A stretch of DNA of 64,000 bases, from contig NZ_JARVSD010000006.1 in assembly GCF_030209445.1 (NCBI RefSeq), forward strand, positions 62,001 through 126,000, in the 5' to 3' direction. The first letter of the stretch is position 1. Each line of letters begins with the position of its first letter. The notes under the pieces were generated by a model. It was given only the letters and a program-made list of their open reading frames with translations, had not been told where the DNA came from and did no database searches. The stretch comes from Promicromonospora sp. MEB111 (lineage in GTDB: Bacteria > Actinomycetota > Actinomycetes > Actinomycetales > Cellulomonadaceae). Of the stretch, positions 1 through 8,129 are shown piece after piece. The position numbers and the translations under genes were made by a program.

Positions 1-1
1 C

Positions 2-805
2 GGCAGAGCGACTGACGAGACGCTCATCGGGGTCTATGCAACAGTCCTGGACATCGACGAGGAGCAGGCGCTCTCCGGAGCCCTGGTCCCGGATGATCAC
101 GGACTGTGGAACGAGGGGCAGGTCCGTGTCTACCTCTCGCACTCCGCGACCGAGCGGGAGTTCGTCGCCGAGGTGTCGAACGAGCTGGCGGTCGTCGGCG
201 TCCACGGCTTCGTCGCGCACGAGACGATGCAGATCGAGCGTCCTTGGCAGGCCCAGATCGAGGTCGCGCTGCGTACCGCCGAGGCGTTCGTCGGACTTGT
301 GCACCCACGGTTCAACGAGAGCGCGTGGTGCCAGCAAGAGCTCGGCTGGGCGAACGGCAGAGGGCTGCCGTTCTTCCTGGTCAGGTTCGGCGCCAATCCG
401 GACGGATTCGCGGCGTCGACCCAATGGCCCAGCGGAGCCAAGCGCTCGGCCGGGCAGGTCGCCCACGACATCCTCGCGTGGTTGGAGCGGACGACGGACT
501 TCACCGACAGGATCGTCGAAGGCTTGATGAAGGCGCTCGAGATGGCTTCCGACTACTACTCGGCGGAGGCTGCGGCGAAGCGCGTCGTGGCACTGGGGAG
601 CCTGACGGAGACCTCGTGGGAAGCCTTGGCGCGGGCGTTCTGGGCCAACGATCAGGTCCACGGGGGAGTGCTTCCCACGCGCGTGCTTCAGCCGTTCTTT
701 CACAAGAACGGAAGGAGCTGGCCACCGCCGAAGCCGCTGCCGAAGCTCACTCCCAGGTCGGTGGACGTCAGGGCGACGGCCCTCTCGTCGGATCCGCTGT
801 TCTAG
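2..805 (+). CDS. TIR-domain protein, 5' end outside window
   Basis: The frame is open from base 2 with no ATG start inside the window, so the N-terminus lies upstream; an internal GTG at 173 would cut the domain in half. The visible 267 residues contain a TIR fold. It starts with VRVYLSHSATEREFV (first beta strand and following loop) and continues through LVHPRFNESAWCQQELGWA, where the Glu after WCQQ occupies the catalytic NADase position of TIR enzymes. About 110 further residues follow with no motif I recognise, ending in a Pro-rich tail. Bacterial TIR proteins commonly hydrolyse NAD+ or make cyclic-ADPR signals in anti-phage defence. Whether this one does depends on upstream partners that are not visible. 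TIR assignment is firm; the role is inferred. Confidence 0.8.
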   Translation, partial: GRATDETLIGVYATVLDIDEEQALSGALVPDDHGLWNEGQVRVYLSHSATEREFVAEVSNELAVVGVHGFVAHETMQIERPWQAQIEVALRTAEAFVGLVHPRFNESAWCQQELGWANGRGLPFFLVRFGANPDGFAASTQWPSGAKRSAGQVAHDILAWLERTTDFTDRIVEGLMKALEMASDYYSAEAAAKRVVALGSLTETSWEALARAFWANDQVHGGVLPTRVLQPFFHKNGRSWPPPKPLPKLTPRSVDVRATALSSDPLF

Positions 806-877
806 TTGGTTGGTTTCAAGGGGTCAGCGGTCGTAGGTGGTGAGGTTGTGGCGGATGTCGGCTCCGGTGCTGCGGTG

Positions 878-3060
878 GTCAGGTGGGGTGGGTCCAGGAG
901 AGGTCGGGGTGTCGGGACCGGGTGCGGGCTCGAGCAGGTGACCGGCTGGGTCGATTCGCCGGGCGTGGTTGGTGGGGTGGTGGGCTGGGTCGGTAGGCGA
1001 TCGTGCCGTGGGTGGGGGTGGTGTGGCAGCCGATCTGGTAGCGGCTGCGTGGGGTGTGGCCGGGTGCGGGGCCGGTCATGCCGACCGCGGGGGTCCATGC
1101 CGGGGTCGTGGTGCGGTCACGGGCTGCGGCTGGGCTCGGAGTGTGGTCGGTCTCGCTGGCTGCTGGTCCGTTTTTGGGCGCACTGGGGTTCTGGCCTAGG
1201 TCCGTGCCGCTGACTGCTGTCACGCCGCGTAGTGATCCAGCGTCACGAACCTGTGTCGTGCTGCTGGCCCTGACCGGTGTCGGTGGTGGGGGTGCGATCG
1301 AGACATAGGTGTGCCCCGTGGGTGTGATGGTCTCGACGGCGTGCCGGCCGTCGAGGTGGGTGGTTTTCTGTGACCAGCCGGGTGCCTGCTTGGCGTGGTT
1401 GCATCTGGCGCATAGGCCCTGGCCGTTGTCGAGGCTGGTCGGGCCGCCGTCGGTGTGTGGGGTGACGTGGTCCAGGTGACGGATCGGGGCGTCACACCAG
1501 GGGCTCGCGCAGATCCCCTGCTCCCTGGCCCGCAAGAGGCTCGCTAGTCCCTGGGGGTGGAACCGGGACGTTGAGGTGGTCGCTACCAACCGTCCGTGGG
1601 GGTTGACGTAGATCGAGCGCAGCCACGCGGTGTCGGTGTCGATCGCATGCGCGGCCAGGTGGCGGGCGACCGGGGCCGGGACGGTGCCGACCCCTGCGGG
1701 GGCGCCTTCGAGGACCACGCCGGGCTGGTCACCACCGGCCAACAGCGTCTGGTCGGAGACGAGAAGGTTGATGGTGACCGGCACATCACCCGCGTGCCCG
1801 GGGTCGCGGCCGGTGGTGCGTTCGATGAGGGTGTCGGCCATGATCTGCCCCACCCCGCGTTCGTCCCCGCCCGCCTTGGCCGTCTCGGCGTGGGCCTTGA
1901 GCTGGGCGTAGGCCTGCACGCCCTGCGCCATGGGCACCAGGGCGGTGAGGTAGACCATCAGATCGGGGCGGGCCGCACCGAGACCCGCCGCTCAGTGACC
2001 GCCCTCGCGTTGCGGTTGACGCAGGCGTGCACGTCCAGCCGGGCGGCGAGTTCCTTGATGCGGGCGACCAGGCGGCGGGTGCCCATCCGGGCCAGCTCGG
2101 CCAGGTGCTGAGGTCCGCAGATCTCCTCATCGATCAGGGCGCGGTGTTCCAGGGACAGGTGGGAGGTCTCGCGGACCAGGAGCGTGGCGCGCCACGGGGA
2201 CAGCACCCCGGCCTGCAGGGCGTTGAAGGTGTGGGGCATCTGCGTGACCCAGACCCGGGACGTGCTCACAAACCCGGCCCCTGCGTGCGGGCTCACCTGC
2301 AGGGCGGCACCGACCTGGTTCGGGACACCGCGTCCGCGCCGTTCGGCCCGGATGCTCTGCCGGCCCTCCTCGGCACGGGTTGCCTCGTCCAACGCGACCG
2401 TGAGCCGTGCCTGGGTCGCGGTGACCGTGTTCTTCACGGCCTCCAGCTCACCGAGCAGGTCGACCCACTCGGCCTGTACCGCACCGGAGACAAGAACACT
2501 GGGCCTGGTGTCAGTGGCTCCGGGCAGGATCATTCCTGCCAGCAGTTCCCGCACCGCCCGCACACCCGCCACGTCAACGACCCCGCCGGGCACAGACGCG
2601 GGCGCACCGGACGGCACGGTGCCACCGTGCTGCGGCGCGCCGTCGGGCAGCACCGATCGAGCAGGCTGTCCGCCTGCCGCCGTCAGCACCTCACCCGTTC
2701 GCGTCATGCCATCAACATATGGCACACCCGTTCGCATCGCTCGCCGAATCAACCCGATCTGCCAACAGCAGAATCGCCTGGTCGTCTGGGGGAAGCCCTT
2801 GGAGTTCGGCGGCCGGCGGCCCCGAACGGGCGGGCCGTCTCGTCGATCACGTCAGACGCTCGTCGCGGGGATGGAAACCTCAGGAACACCTGCACCAGCA
2901 CAGCCCGCACCAGCACCGACCAGCGCCGAGCCGGACAGTACGAGGCCGAGACGGGTGCGCGTATCACCGGTGAGGCGAGCGGTCCCCAACAGCGCTGCGA
3001 GCCACACCCCCTGCGCGGTTCGCCCCTCCGCCCCTCCGCGCCACCGCCCCACCGCCCCAC
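878..3060 (-). repeat. Large direct repeat, copy A (DUF222-HNH block)
   Basis: This ~2.2 kb block recurs in the same orientation at 42438-44325. Similarity begins at the GTCAGGTGG that carries the stop codon of the HNH gene (878) and runs through the gene and its upstream leader. It fades out in the CCACCGCCCCAC-rich stretch near 3060. Copy A has about 55 codons near the 3' end that copy B lacks. DUF222-HNH genes form multicopy families in actinobacteria; the REP13E12 repeats of mycobacteria are the known example. No terminal inverted repeats or transposase were seen. Confidence 0.8.
879..2707 (-). pseudogene. DUF222 / HNH endonuclease gene, copy A, frameshifted
   Basis: The 5' half (from ATG at 2707, or a further upstream start at 2752) encodes a DUF222 domain ending RRVSVRPAPI followed by TGA at 1960-1958. 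The 3' half continues in another frame as MVYLTALVPMAQG and carries the HNH nuclease motif (HLDHVTPH, then N, then CARCNHAK). Copy B reads straight through here (RPAPDLMVYL), so copy A lacks one base at about 1961-1963. The halves are joined by a TGATG overlap, so reinitiation could still give two polypeptides, but a disrupted gene is the simpler reading. The 3' half contains ~55 residues rich in Thr/Pro that copy B lacks. No good Shine-Dalgarno sequence was seen at 2707. Family: DUF222-HNH (REP13E12-like), function unproven. Confidence 0.8.
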
Positions 3061-3123
3061 CGCCCCACCGCCCCACCGCCGCAGCCTGACCCCTACGACC
3101 ACAGACCCCGTGGAATCAACGAT
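2708..3123. other. Intergenic region between HNH copy A and LacI gene
   Basis: About 415 bases without a convincing gene. The part next to the HNH gene (to ~2890) matches the leader of copy B closely, including CAGAATCGCCTG and GGGGGAAGCCCTTGGA. The distal part is diverged and ends in a short tandem repeat. Open frames here are composition-driven. Confidence 0.6.
3043..3082. repeat. 8-bp tandem repeat ACCGCCCC, ~5 units
   Basis: Four exact ACCGCCCC units (3043-3074) are followed by a variant ACCGCCGC. The equivalent place in copy B has a single CCACCGCCCCAC, so the array expanded only in copy A. Confidence 0.85.
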
Positions 3124-4125
3124 CTAGCGGAAACCGTCGCCCCGAGGCGCCGGGCCCGACGACTCGCGCAGCACCAGCTCCGTCGGCAGCCTGATCTGCT
3201 CGGCGTCCTGGGTCGCGCGCCCGGCGAACTGGTCGATCAGGAGCTCGACGGCCAAGCGGCCGGCGTGCGCGCCCGGGCCGCCGAGGGTGGTCAGCGACGG
3301 GTGGACGAACTCGGAGGCGAAGATGTCGTCGAAGCCGACCACGCTGACGTCGTCGGGGACCCGGATGCCGCGCTGCGTCAGCCGGCGGATGATGCCGAAC
3401 GCCAGCAGGTCGTTGTGGGCCACGATCGCCGTCGCCCCGGTGCGCAGCGCGCCGTCGGCCGCCGCGCCGCCGTTGGCGACGTTGGGGGTGTACGGGCCGA
3501 CACGGTGCGCCGTCAGGCCGTGCTCCTCCGCCCCGGCGCTCAGGGCCGCCCAGCGCACCGCGCCCATCCAGGACCCCGGCGGCCCGGCGCAGTAGGTAAA
3601 GCTCTGGTGCCCCAGCGAGGCGAGGTGCTCCAGGATCTGCTGGCAGCCCGTGCCGACGGCCAGCGTCACGCTGGTCAGCCCCGCCAGCTCGCGGTTGAGC
3701 AGCACCACACGGTGCTTCTCCGCCAGGGTGACCAGCGCGTCGTCGGCGAGCCTGCTGGCCGCCAGGACGAAGCCGTCCACGGTGGGTGACAGGTCGCGGA
3801 CCTGGTTCTCCTCGATGCGCTGCGACTCCTCGGCGTTGACGATCACGAGCGTGACGTCGGCCGCCTTGGCGCGCTGCTCCGCGCCGCGGATGAGCTCGAA
3901 GAAGTGTGGGTTGGTGATGTCCGACAGGACCATCGCGATGGTCCGGTGCCGTCCGCCCGGCAGCGCCCGGTTCTGCGGGCTGTGCTCGTAGCCCAGCTCG
4001 GCGGCCGCGGCGTGCACCCGTTGCCGGGTCGCCTCGTTGACCCGGCCGGGCTTGTTGAAGGTGCGGGAGACCGTCGACGCGGCCACGCCCGCCGCCTTCG
4101 CGACGTCGTAGATCGTGGGCTGCAC
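3124..4125 (-). CDS. LacI-family transcriptional regulator
   Basis: The protein has 333 residues from GTG at 4125 and begins QPTIYDVAKAAGVAASTVSR, a standard LacI helix-turn-helix with hinge-helix region by residue ~60. A periplasmic-binding-protein-like effector domain follows (MVLSDITNPHFFE, VVLLNRELAG, AIVAHNDLLAFG, VVGFDDI). A TTG at 4173 would add 16 residues but lies inside the putative operator, so GTG is preferred; neither has a clear Shine-Dalgarno sequence. It is transcribed divergently from the TRAP/shikimate operon starting at 4301, with paired TGGCAA/TTGCCA repeats between. It is therefore inferred to repress that operon and respond to a hydroaromatic acid. Confidence 0.9.
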   Translation of the reverse strand: MQPTIYDVAKAAGVAASTVSRTFNKPGRVNEATRQRVHAAAAELGYEHSPQNRALPGGRHRTIAMVLSDITNPHFFELIRGAEQRAKAADVTLVIVNAEESQRIEENQVRDLSPTVDGFVLAASRLADDALVTLAEKHRVVLLNRELAGLTSVTLAVGTGCQQILEHLASLGHQSFTYCAGPPGSWMGAVRWAALSAGAEEHGLTAHRVGPYTPNVANGGAAADGALRTGATAIVAHNDLLAFGIIRRLTQRGIRVPDDVSVVGFDDIFASEFVHPSLTTLGGPGAHAGRLAVELLIDQFAGRATQDAEQIRLPTELVLRESSGPAPRGDGFR

Positions 4126-4146
4126 CTGGGCATCTAGCCATATCGC

Positions 4147-4180
4147 TGGCAACTTTGGCAACTGCTTGCACAACTTGCCA
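4147..4180. promoter_or_regulatory. Putative LacI operator, TGGCAA repeats
   Basis: TGGCAA occurs at 4147-4152 and 4156-4161 and its exact complement TTGCCA at 4175-4180. This gives a 25-bp inverted repeat with a 13-bp spacer plus an extra direct half-site. It sits between the LacI gene and the TRAP operon, the usual place for an autoregulating LacI operator. Confidence 0.55.
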
Positions 4181-4210
4181 GGCAGTTTCTAGGGTCGCCG
4201 CAGCTACGAC

Positions 4211-4256
4211 GCCGCACACCGACGTGCGGCGACGACCGCGCCGCACACCGACGTGC
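4211..4256. promoter_or_regulatory. Duplicated palindrome upstream of TRAP operon
   Basis: GCCGCAC-accgac-GTGCGGC (4211-4230) is a perfect 7-bp inverted repeat. Its first 17 bases recur directly at 4240-4256, 29 bp downstream. It could be a second operator or a leader hairpin for the operon starting at 4301. Confidence 0.4.
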
Positions 4257-4300
4257 CGTGCCGGACGGAAGGGGATCGTCCCGATGTACGTGAACCACGC

Positions 4301-4888
4301 ATGAAGCAAGGCATCAACCGTCTCGTCAAGCTGCTCACCGGGGTGGAGCTGGCCATCGCGTGCCTGGCCACCGTGCTGATCTTCGTGCTCATCCTGTTCC
4401 AGGCGGCGCAGCGCTACCTGCCCGTGCCGCAGATCGTGTGGGCGGGCGAGCTGTCGCAGTTCGGGCTGATCTGGCTGACGTTCGTCGCGGCCGGCGTGCT
4501 GGTCACCCGCAACGGCCACATCGCCGTCCAGCTCATCGACAACTTCGGCGGCCCCGTCGTGGCGCGCGTGGTGCAGACCCTCGCGATGGCCCTGGTCGCC
4601 GTCATCTCCGCGGCCTTCACCTGGGCGTGCTGGGAGCTCGTGCACTCCGCGGGCTTCCTCACCTCGCCCGCGCTGGGGCTCCCGATGTCGTGGGTCTACG
4701 TGATCGCGCTCGTCGGCCTGGTGAGCGCGACCGTCCGCGCGGCCGTGAGCGCGGTGCAGATCGCCCGGTTCGGCCCCCCGCCGCCCGACCACGACGACCC
4801 GGCGCTCGCGCCGGGGCCGCTCGCCGGCGTGGCAGGGCTCGCCGGCCCGGAAGGGCTCACCGGCGCGGCAGGGGAGGCGTCGCGATGA
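4301..4888 (+). CDS. TRAP transporter small membrane subunit (DctQ-like)
   Basis: From ATG 4301 the protein has 195 residues. It shows four hydrophobic segments, the first at LAIACLATVLIFVLILF and the others across the middle. The DctQ-type signature W-A-G-E-L-S-Q-F follows the first segment, and RNGHIAV follows the second. The tail is cytoplasmic and low-complexity (Gly/Ala/Pro-rich). An in-frame GTG at 4253 would add 16 unlikely residues. Its stop overlaps the next start (ATGA). It partners the large permease DctM and binding protein DctP encoded next in a sodium-driven tripartite importer; the neighbouring enzymes suggest a shikimate/quinate-type substrate. Confidence 0.88.
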   Translation: MKQGINRLVKLLTGVELAIACLATVLIFVLILFQAAQRYLPVPQIVWAGELSQFGLIWLTFVAAGVLVTRNGHIAVQLIDNFGGPVVARVVQTLAMALVAVISAAFTWACWELVHSAGFLTSPALGLPMSWVYVIALVGLVSATVRAAVSAVQIARFGPPPPDHDDPALAPGPLAGVAGLAGPEGLTGAAGEASR

Positions 4889-6159
4889 CCTCCCTCCTGC
4901 TGCTGATCACGATCATGGTGCTGCTGACCCTCCGCGTCCCCGTCGCGTTCGCGTTCCTCGGGCCCGGCCTGGGCTACCTGCTCGTCGAGGGCCAGTCGCT
5001 CGGCCTGCCGATGCGCCTGGTCGCCGACGCCACCGGCAACTTCGTGCTGCTGGCCATCCCGCTGTTCATCCTGCTCGGCGTGGTCGCCAACCACGCGGGC
5101 ATCGCGGACCGGCTGTTCGACTTCGCGCTCGCGCTGTTCGGCCGGGTCCGCGGCGGGCTCGGCTACGTGAGCGTCGGCGTCAGCCTCGGCTTCTCCTGGA
5201 TGAGCGGCTCGGCGGTGGCGGACGCCGCCGCGCTGAGCAAGGTCGAGATCCCGCCGATGCTGCGCGCCGGCTACTCCCGGCGGTTCGGCCTCGGCGTCGT
5301 CGGCGCGTCCGCGCTCATCGCGCCGGTCATGCCGCCGAGCATCCCTGCGGTCATCTTCGCGGGGCTGGCGACCGTCTCGACCGGGGCGCTGTTCGCGGCG
5401 TCCGTGGTGCCGGCCCTCCTCATGGTGGTCGGCCTCTGCGTGGTGGTGTTCCTGCTGGTGCGCCGCCAGCCCGGCATCCGGCACGTCGGGTTCTCCTGGG
5501 CGCGCGTGGCCGAGACCGGCAAGCGGGTCGTGCTTCCCCTCGGGGCGCCGGTGGTCATCCTCGGCGGCATCCTGGGCGGCCTCTTCACGCCGACCGAGGC
5601 CGCGGCCGTCGGCGCCGCCTACATGATGGTGCTCGGCTTCGCCTACCGCAGGCTCACGGTGAGCGACCTGCCCAAGATCTTCGTCGAGACGGTGCTGACC
5701 ACGGCGGCGATCATGCTGATCGTCTCGTCCGCCGCGCTGCTCGGGTACGTGCTGGCCCTGGAACGGGTACCCCAGGCGCTGGCCCAGCTCGTGCTCGGGA
5801 TCACCGACGACGGCACCGTGTTCCTGCTGCTGGTGCTGCTCCTGATGCTGGTGCTCGGCACGGTGGGCGACGCGACGCCCATCCTGGTGCTCGTCGTGCC
5901 CATCCTCATGCCGATCGCCACCGCCCTTGGCGTCGACCCGCTCGTGCTCGGCGTCGTGATGATCATCTCGCTGATGATCGGGCTGCTCACGCCACCGGTC
6001 GGCACGGTCCTGTTCGTCCTCAGCTCGACCCAGAAGGTGCCGGTCGCCGAGGTGTTCTGGGGCACCCTCCCGTTCATGGTGCCGCTGACCCTGTGCTGCG
6101 TGCTGATCATCTTCTTCCCCGGCCTCGCCACCTGGCTGCCGGCCCAGCTCGGCCTCTGA
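4885..6159 (+). CDS. TRAP transporter large permease (DctM-like)
   Basis: This is a 424-residue, highly hydrophobic protein with 12 or more membrane segments and the DctM family length. Typical features are IPLFILLGVVANHAG in the N-terminal third, SGSAVADAAALS, APVMPPSIPAVI, LFTPTEAAAVGA at mid-protein and LLTPPVGTVLFV near the C-terminus. It starts at ATG 4885 overlapping the DctQ stop. It forms the ion-coupled translocation channel with DctQ and receives substrate from DctP. TRAP systems are commonest in proteobacteria and less typical of actinobacterial carbon uptake. No frame damage was seen. Confidence 0.93.
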   Translation: MTSLLLLITIMVLLTLRVPVAFAFLGPGLGYLLVEGQSLGLPMRLVADATGNFVLLAIPLFILLGVVANHAGIADRLFDFALALFGRVRGGLGYVSVGVSLGFSWMSGSAVADAAALSKVEIPPMLRAGYSRRFGLGVVGASALIAPVMPPSIPAVIFAGLATVSTGALFAASVVPALLMVVGLCVVVFLLVRRQPGIRHVGFSWARVAETGKRVVLPLGAPVVILGGILGGLFTPTEAAAVGAAYMMVLGFAYRRLTVSDLPKIFVETVLTTAAIMLIVSSAALLGYVLALERVPQALAQLVLGITDDGTVFLLLVLLLMLVLGTVGDATPILVLVVPILMPIATALGVDPLVLGVVMIISLMIGLLTPPVGTVLFVLSSTQKVPVAEVFWGTLPFMVPLTLCCVLIIFFPGLATWLPAQLGL

Positions 6160-6176
6160 ACCGAAAGGACTCCCTC

Positions 6177-7202
6177 ATGAACGTTCGTCGCACCACCGCC
6201 GCGAGCGCGGCCGTGGCCCTGCCCCTCGCCCTGCTGACCGCCTGCGGCGGCACCGGCAACGGGCCCGACGCCGCCGCCGGAGGCGGCCAGGTCGAGCTGA
6301 CGCTCGCCCACAGCTACACCGAGGACCAGCCGCAGCACGTCTGCGGCGCCCAGGTCATCAAGGAGGAGGCCGAGGCGGCGGACGTCGGTATCACCGTCGA
6401 GATCTACCCCAACAGCCAGCTCGGCGGCGACGCCGACCGGATCGCGTCCGTGCAGGCCAGCGACGTGGACATCGACATCCAGGGCGCCTCGGCGCTCGCC
6501 GCCGTCTACGAGCCGGCCGGTGTGGTCGACGCGGCCTACGTGTTCGACGACGCCGCCCACCTGGACCGGTTCTTCGCCGACGGCTCGGCCGACCAGCTCG
6601 AGCAGGACTTCAAGGAGGCCTCCGGCGGTGTGTCGATCCTCGGCGCCTGGTCGGCCGGGGCGCGGCAGTTCACCGCGGACCGGGCGATCCGTGAGCCCGC
6701 GGACCTCGACGGCCTGCGGATGCGGTTCCCGGGCTCGGCGCAGCACCTGCGCAACGCCCAGGCCCTCGGCGCCCAGGCGACCGAGGTCGCCTACGAGGAG
6801 CTCTACCTGGCCCTGCAGCAGGGGGTCGTGGACGGGCAGGAGAACCCGATCACCAACATCCACGCCAGCAACCTCGTCGAGGTGCAGGACTACCTGAGCC
6901 TGTCGGACCACGGGCAGAACTCGAACCTCATCGTGGCCGCGCCGTCGTACGACGCCGAGCTGGACGACGACCAGCGTGCCGCCCTGGCCGCGGCCGTCGC
7001 GGCCGCCGTCGAGCAGATGCCCGGCTGCGTCGAGGAGGCCGAGCAGGAGATCCTCGACACCTGGGAGCAGGAGGGCGCCGTCGAGATCGTCGACGACGTG
7101 GACCAGGAGGCCTTCGCGCAGCAGACCGACACCTGGTTCCGGGAGAACCTCGAGGGCGACTCGCTCGTGGTCTACGAGGCCATCCGGGGCTCCGCACGGT
7201 GA
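6177..7202 (+). CDS. TRAP transporter substrate-binding lipoprotein (DctP-like)
   Basis: The protein has 341 residues from ATG 6177, preceded by AAAGGA at 6164-6169. It has a lipoprotein signal with lipobox LLTAC and predicted lipidated Cys23, as expected for tethering in a monoderm. The body is DctP-like: LAHSYTEDQPQHV at the start, YPNSQLGGDADRI, then ADLDGLRMRFPG, and YEELYLALQQGVVDGQENP, the signature TRAP element that includes the ligand-binding region. It delivers the acid substrate to DctQM. Its stop overlaps the GTG of the shikimate dehydrogenase gene, tying import to catabolism. Confidence 0.93.
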   Translation: MNVRRTTAASAAVALPLALLTACGGTGNGPDAAAGGGQVELTLAHSYTEDQPQHVCGAQVIKEEAEAADVGITVEIYPNSQLGGDADRIASVQASDVDIDIQGASALAAVYEPAGVVDAAYVFDDAAHLDRFFADGSADQLEQDFKEASGGVSILGAWSAGARQFTADRAIREPADLDGLRMRFPGSAQHLRNAQALGAQATEVAYEELYLALQQGVVDGQENPITNIHASNLVEVQDYLSLSDHGQNSNLIVAAPSYDAELDDDQRAALAAAVAAAVEQMPGCVEEAEQEILDTWEQEGAVEIVDDVDQEAFAQQTDTWFRENLEGDSLVVYEAIRGSAR

Positions 7203-8128
7203 CGCGGCCGGCCCGCCGGTACCGGGTGGCGCTCCTGGGGAACGGCATCCGGGCGTCGCTGTCGCCCGCGCTGCACATGGAGGAGGCGCGGCACCTCGGC
7301 CTCGACTACGAGTACCGCACGGTGGACCTCATCGACCGCACCGCCGTGGACCTCGGCGCCGAGCTCGGCCGGCTGGAGGACGCCGGCTACGCCGCCACCA
7401 ACGTGACCCACCCGTACAAGCAGACCGTGCTGGACCACGTGACGGACCTCAGCCCGACCGTGCGCCGGCTCGGTTCCGCCAACCTGGTGCTGTTCGGCGC
7501 GGGCCGGCGCACCGCGCACAACACCGACTGCCCCGGGTTCCGCGGCGCCCTCGCGACGTTCCTCGCCGCCGGCGGCGCCGCGGGCACCGTGCTACCGACA
7601 GGCACCGTTCTCCGGACAGGCACCGTGCTCCAGGTCGGCGCCGGGGGAGCGGGCCTCGCCACGGTCGCGGCGCTGCTCGACCTGGGGTTCCGCACCGTCG
7701 TCGTGCACGACGCCGTCCCGGCGGCGGTCGCGACCCTGCTCGACCGGTTCGCCCCGGTGACCTCGCCCCGCCTCCTGCCCAGCGGCGGCACGCTCGACAC
7801 CTGGCTGCCGCGGGTCGACGGCGTCGTGCACGTCACCCCGGTCGGCATGGCCGAGCACCCCGGGGTCGCCTTCGAGGTCGACCGGCTCGACCCCGCGGCC
7901 TGGGTGGCCGAGGTGGTCTACCGGCCCCTGGAGACCGAGCTGCTGCGCCGCGCGCGGGCGCGCGGCCTGGCGACGCTCGACGGCGGCGGGATGGCCGTGG
8001 GCCAGGCCGTCGAGAGCCTCCGGCTGATCACCGGCCTCGAACCCGACACCGCGCGCATGCACGCCCACTTCCGTCGGCTCGTCGCCGGACCCGACACCCT
8101 CGCCGGACCCGACCCTCTGGAGGCCTGA
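7199..8128 (+). CDS. Shikimate/quinate 5-dehydrogenase family (AroE/QuiB-like)
   Basis: The protein has 309 residues from GTG 7199. It has the Ser-Leu-Ser substrate motif (S20, S22 in RASLSPALH), NVTHPYKQ with the catalytic Lys74, HNTD with Asp110, and the Rossmann glycine loop GAGGAG at 147-152. These interconvert shikimate or quinate with the 3-dehydro form using NAD(P). Its place between a TRAP importer and a dehydroshikimate dehydratase points to catabolic rather than biosynthetic use. A 6-residue unit (GTVLPT, GTVLRT, GTVLQV) is repeated just before the Rossmann strand. Whether quinate or shikimate is preferred cannot be told from sequence. Confidence 0.88.
   Translation: MTRPARRYRVALLGNGIRASLSPALHMEEARHLGLDYEYRTVDLIDRTAVDLGAELGRLEDAGYAATNVTHPYKQTVLDHVTDLSPTVRRLGSANLVLFGAGRRTAHNTDCPGFRGALATFLAAGGAAGTVLPTGTVLRTGTVLQVGAGGAGLATVAALLDLGFRTVVVHDAVPAAVATLLDRFAPVTSPRLLPSGGTLDTWLPRVDGVVHVTPVGMAEHPGVAFEVDRLDPAAWVAEVVYRPLETELLRRARARGLATLDGGGMAVGQAVESLRLITGLEPDTARMHAHFRRLVAGPDTLAGPDPLEA
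7583..7636 (+). repeat. In-frame 18-bp tandem repeat within the dehydrogenase gene
   Basis: Three diverged 18-base units each begin GGCACCGT (7583, 7601, 7619) and encode GTVLPT-GTVLRT-GTVLQV. The last is the normal first strand of the Rossmann domain, so two extra units appear to have been added. Confidence 0.75.
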
Positions 8129-8129
8129 C

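Noticed and set aside
878-3060. Copy A as an insertion sequence
   Set aside because: No transposase, terminal inverted repeats or target duplication; the block is a DUF222-HNH gene with its leader, so it is listed as a repeat.
3043-3082. CRISPR-like array
   Set aside because: Units are 8 bp and contiguous with no spacers; this is simple slippage.
4126-4173. Upstream TTG start for the first LacI gene
   Set aside because: It would place 16 residues before the canonical helix-turn-helix start and overlap the putative operator; GTG 4125 gives the normal family N-terminus.
5643-6911. 422-codon minus-strand frame
   Set aside because: Lies antisense to DctM and DctP, which have clear family motifs and ribosome sites.
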